Assembly: GCF_034377285.1 (NCBI RefSeq)
Contig: NZ_CP139715.1
Location: 1,906,001-1,970,000, forward strand
Length of the DNA: 64,000 bases
Direction of reading: 5' to 3'
DNA from: Thalassobaculum sp. OXR-137
GTDB lineage: Bacteria > Pseudomonadota > Alphaproteobacteria > Thalassobaculales > Thalassobaculaceae
The translations under genes and the position numbers were made by a program. This document shows positions 34,598 to 43,195 of the stretch, one piece after another. The notes beneath the pieces are model-generated. The model was not told the origin of the DNA, searched no databases, and was given only the letters and a program-made list of their open reading frames with translations. Position 1 is the stretch's first letter. Every line of letters starts with the position of its first letter.

Positions 34598-35911
34598 ATG
34601 AACTTCCGATCAGTGACCATGACCATGGCCGCCGCCGCGGTCGGCCTTTTCGGGCTGGCCGGCGCCGCGCAGGCCGAGGGCCAGTTCATCCCGAACCTGG
34701 TCTACAAGACCGGCCCCTACGCGCCGAGCGGCACGCCGACCGCCCACGGTTTCGCCGACTACCTGGCGATGATCAACCACCGCGACGGGGGCATCAACGG
34801 CGTCCAGATCATCTACGAGGAATGCGAGACCGGCTATAAGACGGACCGCGGCGTGGAGTGCTACGACCGCGTGAAGAACCAGCATGGCGGCGCGACGGTC
34901 ATCAACCCGTGGTCGACCGGCATCACCTACGCGCTGATCGAGAAGGCCACGGCCGACAAGATCCCGCTGCTGTCCATGGGCTACGGCCGCACCTCGGCGG
35001 CCGACGGCCGGGTCTTCCCCTACGTTTTCAACTTCCCCTCGACCTACTGGAACCAGATGACGGCGGTGATCAAGTACATCGCCGACCAGGAGGGCGGATA
35101 CGACAAGCTGAAGGGCCAGAATCTCGGCTTCATCTACCTTGACCATCCCTACGGCAAGGAGCCGATCCCGACCCTGGACATCCTGGCCGAGAAGTACGGC
35201 TTCACCTACGAGAAGTACCCGGTCCCGCCGGCGGCGATGACCGAGCAGAAGTCGATCTGGCTGCAGGTTCGCCGCTCCCGCCCGGCCTACATGATCATGT
35301 GGGGCTGGGGCGCCATGAACTCGACGGCCATCAACGAGGCCTCGAACGTGAAGTACCCGATGGAGAAGTTCATCGGCAACTGGTGGGCCGCGGCCGAGCC
35401 GGACGTGATTCCGGCCGGTGAGGGTGCGGTCGGCTACAAGGGCGCGACCTTCAACGGCGTCGGCACCGACTTCAAGGTCTACAAGGACATCAACGCCCTC
35501 TACGACGCGGGCAAGGGGTCCTGGAACCGCGAGGAGATCGGCGGCGTGCTGTATTCCCGCGGCATGGCGGCGGCGGCCTACGTGGTCGAGGCCATCCGCA
35601 CCGCGCAGGCGCAGTACGGCAACCGGGTGATCACCGGCGAGGAGATGCGCTGGGGCATGGAGAACCTGGACGTCACCGACGCGCGGATCGAGGAGCTCGG
35701 CATGACCGGCCTGATGCCGCCGGTGACCATCACCTGCGACAACCACGAGGGTCAGGATCCGGCGATCAAGATCCAGCAGTGGAACGGCAAGGAATGGGAG
35801 ATCAAGACCGACTGGATCAAGGCCGACACCGCCCTGACCCGTCCGCTGATCGAGCAGGACGCCGAGCAGTACGCCAAGGAAAGCAGCATCACGCCGCGTA
35901 GCTGCTCCTGA
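34598..35911 (+). CDS. periplasmic substrate-binding protein of the HAAT ABC importer
   Basis: A 437-residue binding protein. Signal peptide MNFRSVTMTMAAAAVGLF... is predicted to be cut after AQA (residue 26). The body has type-I periplasmic-binding features: YKTGPYAPSGTPTAHGFADY, IINPWSTGITY-like second half (GATVINPWSTGITYALIEKA), LLSMGYGRTSAADGRVF and GFIYLDHPYGKEPIPTLDIL. It gives ligand specificity; the ligand is not predictable, but CoA ligases next door favour a carboxylic acid over an amino acid. ATG 34598 has a strong ribosome site; an earlier in-frame ATG (34502) would add an unconserved leader. Confidence 0.9.
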   Translation: MNFRSVTMTMAAAAVGLFGLAGAAQAEGQFIPNLVYKTGPYAPSGTPTAHGFADYLAMINHRDGGINGVQIIYEECETGYKTDRGVECYDRVKNQHGGATVINPWSTGITYALIEKATADKIPLLSMGYGRTSAADGRVFPYVFNFPSTYWNQMTAVIKYIADQEGGYDKLKGQNLGFIYLDHPYGKEPIPTLDILAEKYGFTYEKYPVPPAAMTEQKSIWLQVRRSRPAYMIMWGWGAMNSTAINEASNVKYPMEKFIGNWWAAAEPDVIPAGEGAVGYKGATFNGVGTDFKVYKDINALYDAGKGSWNREEIGGVLYSRGMAAAAYVVEAIRTAQAQYGNRVITGEEMRWGMENLDVTDARIEELGMTGLMPPVTITCDNHEGQDPAIKIQQWNGKEWEIKTDWIKADTALTRPLIEQDAEQYAKESSITPRSCS

Positions 35912-35932
35912 GCGACGACGACCGACACGATC

Positions 35933-35962
35933 GGAGAGGCGCCGGACCCCCGGCGCTTCTCC
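35933..35962. other. 13-bp hairpin after the binding-protein gene
   Basis: GGAGAGGCGCCGG (35933-35945) pairs with CCGGCGCTTCTCC (35950-35962), with one G-T wobble and loop ACCC. It is 22 bp past the stop, with no T-run, so it is more likely an RNA-stabilising or attenuating structure than a simple terminator. Confidence 0.6.
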
Positions 35963-36005
35963 ACTCTCCACCTCCGAGCCCGGCCCGAACCCAGGACGAG
36001 AAGCG

Positions 36006-36839
36006 ATGAGCGTAGTTTCCGAGGCCCCCGGCGCGGCCCAGCCGCTGCTCAAGGTCAACAACATCGAGGTCATCTACGACCACGTGATCCTGGTGCTTCG
36101 CGGCATTTCGCTGGAAGTGCCCAAGGGCGGCATCGTCGCCATCCTGGGCGCCAACGGAGCGGGCAAGACGACCACCCTGAAGGCGATCTCCAACCTGCTC
36201 GGCACCGAGCGCGGCGAGGTCACCAAGGGCAGCATCGAATTCGACGGCGCGGCCGTCCAGGCCTCCAGTCCTAACGAACTGGTCAAGCGCGGCTGCATCC
36301 AGGTGATGGAAGGCCGCCATTGCTTCGAGCACCTGACCGTGGAGGAGAACCTGCTGACCGGGGCCTTCACCCGGGGCAACGACCGCCAGGGCATCCAGCG
36401 CGACCTGGAGATGGTCTACAACTACTTCCCGCGGCTGCGCGAACGACGCACCAGCCAGGCCGGCTACACCTCGGGCGGCGAGCAGCAGATGGTCGCCATC
36501 GGCCGGGCGCTGATGAGCCGGCCGAAGATGATCCTGCTGGATGAGCCCTCCATGGGCCTCGCCCCGCAGCTCGTGGAGCAGATCTTCGAGATCGTGAAGC
36601 AGATCAACGAGCAGGAGGGGGTGACCATCCTGCTGGCCGAGCAGAATACCAACATCGCCCTGCGCTACGCCAAGTTCGGCTACATCCTGGAAAGCGGCCG
36701 GGTGGTGATGGAGGGCGAGGCCGAGCAGCTTCGCAACAACGAGGACGTCAAGGAATTCTACCTCGGCCTCGGCGGCGAGGGCCGGAAGAGCTTCCGCGAC
36801 GTGAAGCATTACCGCCGCCGCAAGCGCTGGATCGGCTGA
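36006..36839 (+). CDS. livF: ABC transporter ATPase, LivF-type
   Basis: A 277-residue ATPase. Walker A ILGANGAGKTTTLKAISNLL, signature YTSGGEQQMVAIGRALMSRP, Walker B MILLDEPSMGLAPQLVEQIF, and the switch region TILLAEQNTNIALRYAKFGY all match LivF. The C-terminal tail is basic (VKHYRRRKRW). It is the second ATPase of the importer whose LivG partner is at 31639. Start ATG 36006 follows GAAGCG; the gap to the binding-protein gene holds a hairpin. Confidence 0.9.
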   Translation: MSVVSEAPGAAQPLLKVNNIEVIYDHVILVLRGISLEVPKGGIVAILGANGAGKTTTLKAISNLLGTERGEVTKGSIEFDGAAVQASSPNELVKRGCIQVMEGRHCFEHLTVEENLLTGAFTRGNDRQGIQRDLEMVYNYFPRLRERRTSQAGYTSGGEQQMVAIGRALMSRPKMILLDEPSMGLAPQLVEQIFEIVKQINEQEGVTILLAEQNTNIALRYAKFGYILESGRVVMEGEAEQLRNNEDVKEFYLGLGGEGRKSFRDVKHYRRRKRWIG

Positions 36840-36865
36840 TCCCCAACCCGACCTCCGGAGGACCC

Positions 36866-38101
36866 ATGGCCGACCATTACGACGCGTTGGAGACCCGCAG
36901 CGCCGACGAACGCGCCGCGTCGCTGGCGGAATGTCTGCCGGCGCAGATCGCCCATGCCAAGACCAACACCGCCTATTTCGCCCGCTCGCTGGCCGACGTG
37001 GATGCGAACGGAGTGCGCAGCCGCGCCGATCTGGCGAAGCTGCCGGTGTTGCGGAAGTCCGACCTGATCGACCTGCAGCAGAAGACGCCGCCCTTCGGCG
37101 GGCTGAACGCCACGCCGCTGTCCGATCTGGCGCGGGTGCTGATCTCGCCGGGGCCGATCTTCGAGCCGGAGGGGCATTCGGCCGACTATTACCGCTTCGC
37201 CCGGGCGCTGTTCGCCGCCGGCTTCCGGCGGGGCGATCTGGTGATCAACACCTTCGCCTATCACCTGACGCCGGGCGGATGGATCGGCCAGTCGGCGGCC
37301 GAGGCGCTGGGCTGTCCGGTGATCCCGGCCGGAGTCGGGAATACCGAGCAGCAGCTCGACGCCATCGCCGCCCTGAAGCCGGTCGCCTATTTCGGCACCC
37401 CGGCCTTTCTGAAGACGCTGCTGGAGAAGGGCGCGGAGGCGGGCAAGGACGTCTCCTCCCTGTCCAAGGCGCTGGTGTCCGGCGGGGCGCTGCCGCCGAG
37501 CCTGCGGGCGGAGATCGAGGGGCTGGGGGTGAGCTGCGCCCAGGCCTATGCCACCGCCGATCTCGGTCTGATCGCCTATGAGAGCCCGGCGCGCGAGGGG
37601 ATGCTCGCCGACGAGGGCGCGATCGTGGAAATCGTGCGCCCCGGCACCGGCGATCCGGTGCCCGACGGCGAGGTCGGCGAGGTGGTGGTGACGGTGCTGA
37701 ACCCGGACTACCCGCTCGTCCGCTTCGCCACCGGCGACCTCTCTGCGGTTCTCGCGGGGCCGAGCCCGTGCGGGCGCACCAACCTGCGCATCAAGGGCTG
37801 GATGGGCCGTGCCGACCAGACCACCAAGGTGAAGGGCATGTTCGTGCATCCGTCCCAGATCGCGGCGATCGTCGCCCGCCACAAGGAAGTCGCCCGCGCC
37901 CGGCTGACGGTCACGGGGGAGAAGGGCGTGGACGCCATGACCCTGTCGGTGGAGGTCTCCGGCGGCGGCGAGGCGTTGCGGGTGGCGGTGGCCGAGAGCC
38001 TGCAGTCGGTAACCAAGATGCGCGGCGGCGTGGAGATGGTCGCCCCTGGCAGCCTGCCGAACGACGGCAAGGTGATCGACGACCAGCGCAGCTACGAGTA
38101 G
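36866..38101 (+). CDS. phenylacetate-CoA ligase-like AMP-binding enzyme
   Basis: A 411-residue PaaK-like adenylating enzyme. Seen: LPVLRKSDLIDLQQKTPPFG, AYFGTPAFLKTLLEKGAEAG, FVHPSQIAAIVARHKEVARA, NPDYPLVRFATGDLSAVLAG and the terminal LPNDGKVIDDQRSYE. It is shorter than some PaaK proteins but the layout is the same. GGAGGACCC precedes ATG 36866. It is the last gene of the importer operon and may activate an aromatic acid, complementing the synthetase at 29708. Confidence 0.85.
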   Translation: MADHYDALETRSADERAASLAECLPAQIAHAKTNTAYFARSLADVDANGVRSRADLAKLPVLRKSDLIDLQQKTPPFGGLNATPLSDLARVLISPGPIFEPEGHSADYYRFARALFAAGFRRGDLVINTFAYHLTPGGWIGQSAAEALGCPVIPAGVGNTEQQLDAIAALKPVAYFGTPAFLKTLLEKGAEAGKDVSSLSKALVSGGALPPSLRAEIEGLGVSCAQAYATADLGLIAYESPAREGMLADEGAIVEIVRPGTGDPVPDGEVGEVVVTVLNPDYPLVRFATGDLSAVLAGPSPCGRTNLRIKGWMGRADQTTKVKGMFVHPSQIAAIVARHKEVARARLTVTGEKGVDAMTLSVEVSGGGEALRVAVAESLQSVTKMRGGVEMVAPGSLPNDGKVIDDQRSYE

Positions 38102-38207
38102 CGGGGTTGGTGGCGGGCGCGCGCTCTATGTGCTGCCTATCGACACCCCCGCCAGCGCCGTTGCTTGCGAAGTCTGGGCGGTAGAGAGTTTTCTCTCCGC
38201 TCTCTCC

Positions 38208-38318
38208 CACTCCCCGGACCTGTTCCGGGGCAACACCGCTGCAATGCGTGTCGTCGGCAAATTAATCATTAGCGGTCGAGCGAGCCCACCCCTTGCCCCG
38301 GAACAGGTCCGGGGAGTG
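38208..38318. repeat. palindromic repeat, copy 4, with 26-bp perfect arms
   Basis: Left arm 38208-38233 and right arm 38293-38318 are exact 26-bp reverse complements separated by 59 bp. Each arm alone folds as a hairpin: CCCCGGA-CCTGT-TCCGGGG (38212-38230) and CCCCGGA-ACAGG-TCCGGGG (38296-38314). A central ACCGCT / AGCGGT pair (38235-38240, 38271-38276) gives arm 2. T8 and then G8 follow (38320-38335). It lies between the convergent PaaK-like and ubiG genes. Confidence 0.85.
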
Positions 38319-38352
38319 ATTTTTTTTGGGGGGGGCAGAGCGGCGTGCTCAC

Positions 38353-39156
38353 CTAACGCTTCCGCGCCACCAGCGCGTAGTTCACCCGCGCATCGGCCGA
38401 CAGCGAGAACGTCCCGTCGATCGGGTCGAACACCATCCCGAGTGCGGGGTCCACCTCGAAACCCGCGCCTTCCAGCAGGCCGGTCAGTTCGGCCGGAGTC
38501 GGGAACTGGTTCCAGTCGTGGGTCCCGCGCGGGACCCAGCGCAGGATGTATTCGGCCGCCACGATCGCCTGGGCGCGGGACTTGGCGGTGCGGTTGATGG
38601 TCGTCAGCACCAGCACCCCGCCCGGCTTCAGCAGCGACGCCAGCGCCGCCACGAAAGCCGGCTTGTCGGCCACATGCTCGATCACCTCACTGGCCACCAC
38701 CGCGTCGAACCGCAGCCCCGCCGCCGCCAGATCCTCGGCAGCCCCGGCGCGGTAGTCGATCTCCAGCCCCATCTCGCCGGCATGGGCGATGGCGGCGGCG
38801 ATCCCTGCGGCGTCGGCATCGACGCCGGTCACCCGCGCGCCGAGTCGGGTCATCGGTTCCGACAGCAGGCCGCCGCCGCAGCCGATGTCCAGTACCGTGA
38901 GCCCCGCCAGTACCTGCCGTCCCTTGGTCTTCTTCGCCAGCGGCGCCAGCGCGTCGCGGATCACTTGCATGCGCACCGGCACGAAGCGGTGTAGCGGTCC
39001 GTGCGGCCCGTCCGGATCCCACCAACGCTCGGCAAGCTTGGCGAAACGGTCGATATCGGCCCGGTCCACGGTCCCGCGCGCCGACGCATCGACCGGCGCA
39101 CGTGGCGTCCGTTCGGTCCGTGCGTCCGCCGCCCGGCGCAGGAGAGACCTCAGCAT
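38353..39156 (-). CDS. ubiG: ubiquinone biosynthesis O-methyltransferase
   Basis: A 267-residue SAM methyltransferase that makes the two O-methylations in ubiquinone synthesis. Seen: WWDPDGPHGPLHRFVPVRMQ (family-specific substrate region), VLDIGCGGGLLSEPMTRLGA (motif I), GVDADAAGIAAAIAHA, VVASEVIEHVADKPAFVAAL, and GGVLVLTTINRTAKSRAQAI. Divergent from lysC, as in many alphaproteobacteria. The N-terminal 25 residues are Arg/Ala-rich. Confidence 0.93.
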   Translation of the reverse strand: MLRSLLRRAADARTERTPRAPVDASARGTVDRADIDRFAKLAERWWDPDGPHGPLHRFVPVRMQVIRDALAPLAKKTKGRQVLAGLTVLDIGCGGGLLSEPMTRLGARVTGVDADAAGIAAAIAHAGEMGLEIDYRAGAAEDLAAAGLRFDAVVASEVIEHVADKPAFVAALASLLKPGGVLVLTTINRTAKSRAQAIVAAEYILRWVPRGTHDWNQFPTPAELTGLLEGAGFEVDPALGMVFDPIDGTFSLSADARVNYALVARKR

Positions 39157-39320
39157 GATAGAATCCTCACATCATTAAGCGGTCCTGCCGCTTGCTCCAT
39201 CGGAGTCCCCATACTATGGATAGCGCCGCCCTTGTCCGGCAAGGCTTTGCGACCGAAAGGCGCATCGGGCAGGGCACCCTGAACACACAGGGCATCCAGA
39301 AGACTCGGAGCGGACAGACG

Positions 39321-40550
39321 ATGGCGCGCATCGTGATGAAGTTCGGCGGGACCTCCGTCGGCAATACGGATCGGATCAAGAACGTGGCGCGCCGCGTCAA
39401 AACCGAGGTGGATGCCGGCAACGAGGTGGCCGTCGTGGTCTCCGCCATGTCCGGCACGACCAACCAGCTCGTCGCCTGGACCAACGAGATCGCGCGCCTG
39501 CACGACGCCCGGGAATACGACGTGGTCGTCGCCTCCGGCGAGCAGGTGACCGTCGGCCTGCTGGCGCTCGCGCTGCAGGAGATCGGCGTGAACGCCCGCT
39601 CGTGGCTCGGCTGGCAGATCCCGTTCCACACCGACGGCATGCACGGCAAGGCCCGCATCGGCGAGATCGACACGACGGTCATGCGCGAGCGCTTCAAGCA
39701 GGGGCAGGTCGCCGTGGTCGCCGGCTTCCAGGGCATCGGCCCGGACAACCGCATCACCACGCTCGGGCGTGGCGGGTCGGACACCTCTGCGGTGGCGCTG
39801 GCCGCCGCGCTGGATGCCGACCGGTGCGACATATATACCGACGTGGACGGGGTCTACACGACCGATCCGCGGATCACCGCCAAGGCGCGCAAGATCGACC
39901 GCATCACCTATGAGGAGATGCTGGAACTGGCCTCCCAGGGGGCCAAGGTCCTCCAGACCCGATCGGTCGCCATGGCCATGCAGCATGGCGTGCGTGTGCA
40001 GGTCCTCTCCAGCTTCGAGGACAAGCCCGGCACGATGGTCGTCGACGAGGGAGAAATCGTGGAGCAGCAAGTCGTCACCGGTATCGCCTACAGCCCCGAT
40101 GAAGCGAAGGTCACGCTGGTCGGCGTGCCGGACCGTCCGGGCGTGGCGGGTGCCATCTTCGGGTCGCTGGCCGACGCGGCGGTCAACGTCGATATGATCG
40201 TCCAGAACGTCAGCCAGGACGGCAAGTCCACCGACCTGACCTTCACGGTCGGCGCCACCGACCTCGACCGCGCCCATCAGGTGCTCGACGGCCTGAAGGG
40301 CGAGCTCGGCTATTCCGACATCGTCTCCGATGCGAGCGTCTGCAAGATCTCGGTCGTCGGCGTCGGCATGCGCAGCCAGCCGGGCGTGGCCAAGACCATG
40401 TTCCAGACCCTGGCCGCCAAGGGCATCAACATTCAGGTGATCTCCACCTCGGAGATCAAGGTCAGCGTGCTGATCGGCTCCGACTACACGGAGCTCGCCG
40501 TGCGCGCCCTGCACACCGCCTACGGCCTCGACGCCGAAGGTGACGGCTAA
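39321..40550 (+). CDS. lysC: aspartate kinase
   Basis: A 409-residue aspartokinase, first step of the lysine, methionine and threonine pathway. ATG 39321 begins with the family start MARIVMKFGGTSVGNTDRI; the longer frame from 39192 has no ribosome site. Other motifs: VVSAMSGTTNQL, GRGGSDTSAVALAAALDA, CDIYTDVDGVYTTDPR, and two C-terminal ACT domains (VTLVGVPDRPGVAGAIFGSL; SVVGVGMRSQPGVAKTMF) that bind inhibitory amino acids. ptsP begins 5 bp later. Confidence 0.95.
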   Translation: MARIVMKFGGTSVGNTDRIKNVARRVKTEVDAGNEVAVVVSAMSGTTNQLVAWTNEIARLHDAREYDVVVASGEQVTVGLLALALQEIGVNARSWLGWQIPFHTDGMHGKARIGEIDTTVMRERFKQGQVAVVAGFQGIGPDNRITTLGRGGSDTSAVALAAALDADRCDIYTDVDGVYTTDPRITAKARKIDRITYEEMLELASQGAKVLQTRSVAMAMQHGVRVQVLSSFEDKPGTMVVDEGEIVEQQVVTGIAYSPDEAKVTLVGVPDRPGVAGAIFGSLADAAVNVDMIVQNVSQDGKSTDLTFTVGATDLDRAHQVLDGLKGELGYSDIVSDASVCKISVVGVGMRSQPGVAKTMFQTLAAKGINIQVISTSEIKVSVLIGSDYTELAVRALHTAYGLDAEGDG

Positions 40551-40555
40551 GTGTC

Positions 40556-42820
40556 ATGAACGCCCCCACCGGAACCCGTGAAACCGGACCGGGGGGCGGT
40601 CCCCGTGAGATGTTGCGCCGTCTGCGCGACGTCATGGCGGGGGTCGGCACGCCGCAGCAGCGCCTCGACAGCACCGTCCAGGTGATCGCCCACGAATTGG
40701 GGGCCGAGGTCTGCTCCATCTATGTCCAGCGCCCGGGCCGGGTGCTGGAACTCTGCGCTACCCAGGGTCTGAACCCGCAGGCGGTCCACCGGCTGTTCTT
40801 CCAGCCGGGCGAAGGCCTTGTCGGCCACATCGCCGAGACCCGCCTGCCGCTCACCCTGGCCGAGGCGCAGAAGCATCCGAAATTCGCCTACCGCCCGGAG
40901 ACCGGGGAAGAGGCGTTCCAGTCCTTCGCCGGCGTGCCGATCCGCCGCTCCGACCGGGTGCTCGGCGTGCTCGTCGTGCAGCACGTGTCGATGCGCGAGC
41001 TGGACGAGGAGGAGGTGGAGTCGCTGGAAACCCTGGCGATGGTCCTGGCCGAAGTGCTGACGACCATGAGCCTGCCCGGCGGCGATCCCAACCGCGACCG
41101 CGGACCGCTGGTGATCCACGGCATCCGCATCCACGACGGGGTGGCGATCGGCAATGCCAGGCTGCACCAGCCGCGGGTGGTGATCGGCGGGGTGGTCGCC
41201 GAGGATTCCGCGGTGGAGCACGAGCTGCTGCGGGCCGCGCTGGCCGACATGCACGAGTCCCTGGACCGGGTGATGGAGTCCGAGGCCCTGTCCGCGGCGG
41301 GCGAGCATCGCGACGTGCTGGAGACCTACCGGCTGATCGCCCGCGACACCGGCTGGATCGGCCGCATCCGCGACGCCATCGACAGCGGCCTGACCGCCGC
41401 CGCCGCCGTGCAGAAGGTGCGCGACGACACCCGGTCGCGCATGGCGGCGGTGAAGGACGAATACCTGCGCGAACGGTTGGCCGACTTCGAGGACGTGGCC
41501 CTACGGCTGCTGCGCCGCCTGGCCGGCGGCGAGCCGGAGCAGGAGCCGGCCGGGCCGGACGAGCCGTTCATCCTCGTCGCCCGCTCCATGGGGCCGGCGG
41601 AACTGCTGGACTATGCCGGCGCCCAGCTCAAGGGACTTGTGCTGGAGGAGGCGTCGGCCACCGCCCATGTGGGCATCGTCGCCCGCGCGCTGGACATTCC
41701 CGTGGTCGGACGGCTGGCCCATCTGATCGAGGAGGTCGATCCGGGCGATCCGCTGATCGTCGACGGCGATCACGGCCAGGTCCTGGTGCGACCCGGTGAC
41801 GACGCCCGTGCCCAGTTCCGCGAGAGCCTCGCCGCCCGGGAAGCCACCCGAGCGCGCTATGCGGCCCTGCGCGCCACCCCGGCGGTCAGCCGCGACGGGG
41901 TGCGGATGTCGCTGCAGATGAATGCGGGCCTGCTGGTCGACGTCACCCAACTCGACTCGGTCGGCGCGGAAGGGATCGGCCTGTACCGCACCGAGATCCC
42001 GTTCCTGGTGCGCCGCGAATATCCCGACGTGGACGCCCAGACCGAACTCTATCGCCGCATCCTCGACAGCGCCGGCGGCCGGTCGGTGACCTTCCGCACC
42101 CTCGATGCCGGCGGCGACAAGCGGCTGCACTCCTTCGTCCACGAGGTGGAGGAGAACCCGGCCCTGGGCTGGCGGGCGTTGCGTATCGGCCTCGACCAGC
42201 CGGCGATCCTGCGTCAGCAGGTCCGCGCGATGATCCAGGCCGCCGGTACGCGGCCGGTGCGGATCATGGTGCCGATGGTCGCGACCGTGGACGAATTCCG
42301 CGCCGCGCGTGCGATCGTCGATCTGGAGATCGCCCGGGCGGCCAAGCGGCCCGACGCGATGCCCGGCTCCATTTCGGTCGGCGCGATGGTCGAGGTGCCC
42401 TCCGCCCTGCTGGCAATCGAGGAACTCGCCCAGGCGGCCGACTTCCTGTCGGTCGGGAGCAACGATCTGCTGCAGTTCCTGTTCGCCGCCGACCGGGGCG
42501 GCGAACGCACGGCGAATCGCTACGACCCGCTTTCGGTGTTATTTCTCGATGCCATGCGACGTATCGTGGAGGCCGGCAAGGCCGCCGGTATCGAGGTCTC
42601 GGTCTGCGGCGAAATGGCTGGTCGACCGATCGAGGCCCTGGCCCTCGCCGCCCTCGGCTATCGGACCCTGTCGATGTCGGCGGTCTCCATCGGGCCGGTC
42701 AAGGAAGCCATTCTTTCAGCCGATATCAATCAGTTATCCGAGTTTATTTTGTATTCGATGAAAAAAAAGACAGGTTCCCTCCGAAATCACTTGAAGAGTT
42801 ATCTGGCCGACCATCGCTGA
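40556..42820 (+). CDS. ptsP: PTS-Ntr enzyme I (phosphoenolpyruvate-protein phosphotransferase)
   Basis: A 754-residue PtsP. Domains in order: GAF (about 25-165), a helical HPr-binding domain, phosphohistidine domain with SATAHVGIVARALDIPVVG (His371), and PEP-binding domain (EGIGLYRTEIPFLVRREYP, VTFRTLDAGGDKRL, SVGSNDLLQFLFAADRGG, EVSVCGEMAGRPIEALAL). It phosphorylates the nitrogen-PTS HPr, linking nitrogen and carbon status to regulation. Co-transcribed with lysC. The end is AT-rich, with an A8 tract before the last 20 codons. Confidence 0.95.
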   Translation: MNAPTGTRETGPGGGPREMLRRLRDVMAGVGTPQQRLDSTVQVIAHELGAEVCSIYVQRPGRVLELCATQGLNPQAVHRLFFQPGEGLVGHIAETRLPLTLAEAQKHPKFAYRPETGEEAFQSFAGVPIRRSDRVLGVLVVQHVSMRELDEEEVESLETLAMVLAEVLTTMSLPGGDPNRDRGPLVIHGIRIHDGVAIGNARLHQPRVVIGGVVAEDSAVEHELLRAALADMHESLDRVMESEALSAAGEHRDVLETYRLIARDTGWIGRIRDAIDSGLTAAAAVQKVRDDTRSRMAAVKDEYLRERLADFEDVALRLLRRLAGGEPEQEPAGPDEPFILVARSMGPAELLDYAGAQLKGLVLEEASATAHVGIVARALDIPVVGRLAHLIEEVDPGDPLIVDGDHGQVLVRPGDDARAQFRESLAAREATRARYAALRATPAVSRDGVRMSLQMNAGLLVDVTQLDSVGAEGIGLYRTEIPFLVRREYPDVDAQTELYRRILDSAGGRSVTFRTLDAGGDKRLHSFVHEVEENPALGWRALRIGLDQPAILRQQVRAMIQAAGTRPVRIMVPMVATVDEFRAARAIVDLEIARAAKRPDAMPGSISVGAMVEVPSALLAIEELAQAADFLSVGSNDLLQFLFAADRGGERTANRYDPLSVLFLDAMRRIVEAGKAAGIEVSVCGEMAGRPIEALALAALGYRTLSMSAVSIGPVKEAILSADINQLSEFILYSMKKKTGSLRNHLKSYLADHR

Positions 42821-43195
42821 AACCCGGCATTACTGGTCGGGATTTTCGCTGCCCTTTCTAAGACGCGAAGATGGCTCTCCTGAATAGGTAATTGAATTAC
42901 ATCATACATTGAAGTATCGTCGCCGCGTATTGAGAGCGGTTCGCGCGGGGGCGGAGACGCGAGCCGAAAGTTGCCATACCGCTACTTGGTCGAGGCGACG
43001 ATGACGCTTAAGACGGCACGGACAAAGTTGCGGCTGACGGATATCGAGTCGCTGACGCAGGCCGGACGGGCCCGCGCCCGGGAGGCGGCGAACGAGGCCG
43101 GTTCGCGGAACCGCAACGGCGCGGCGGGTCGCTCGGCCTTCGATGCGACAGCCGGCCGGACCGTGGGACGGTCGTCCGCGAAGGAGGGAGACGCG
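42821..43195. other. 375-bp gap before the RodZ-like gene; AT-rich with a palindrome
   Basis: After the ptsP stop the first 90 bp are AT-rich. GTAATT-G-AATTAC (42888-42900) is a perfect inverted repeat, and ATAC...GTAT (42904-42917) a second short one; these suggest promoter and operator sites. From 42971 the frame of the next gene is open, with ATG 43001 preceded by GAGGCGACG, so up to 65 extra codons are possible. No separate gene was seen. Confidence 0.5.
42888..42900. promoter_or_regulatory. 13-bp palindrome GTAATT-G-AATTAC
   Basis: Perfect 6-bp inverted repeat about a single G in the AT-rich part of the gap between ptsP and the RodZ-like gene. Candidate regulator site; the regulator is unknown. 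Confidence 0.3.

Noticed and set aside
38320-38335. Homopolymer T8G8 as evidence of a mobile element tail
   Set aside because: No target-site duplication or transposase is nearby; it is better explained as the tail of the hairpin or a sequencing-prone tract.
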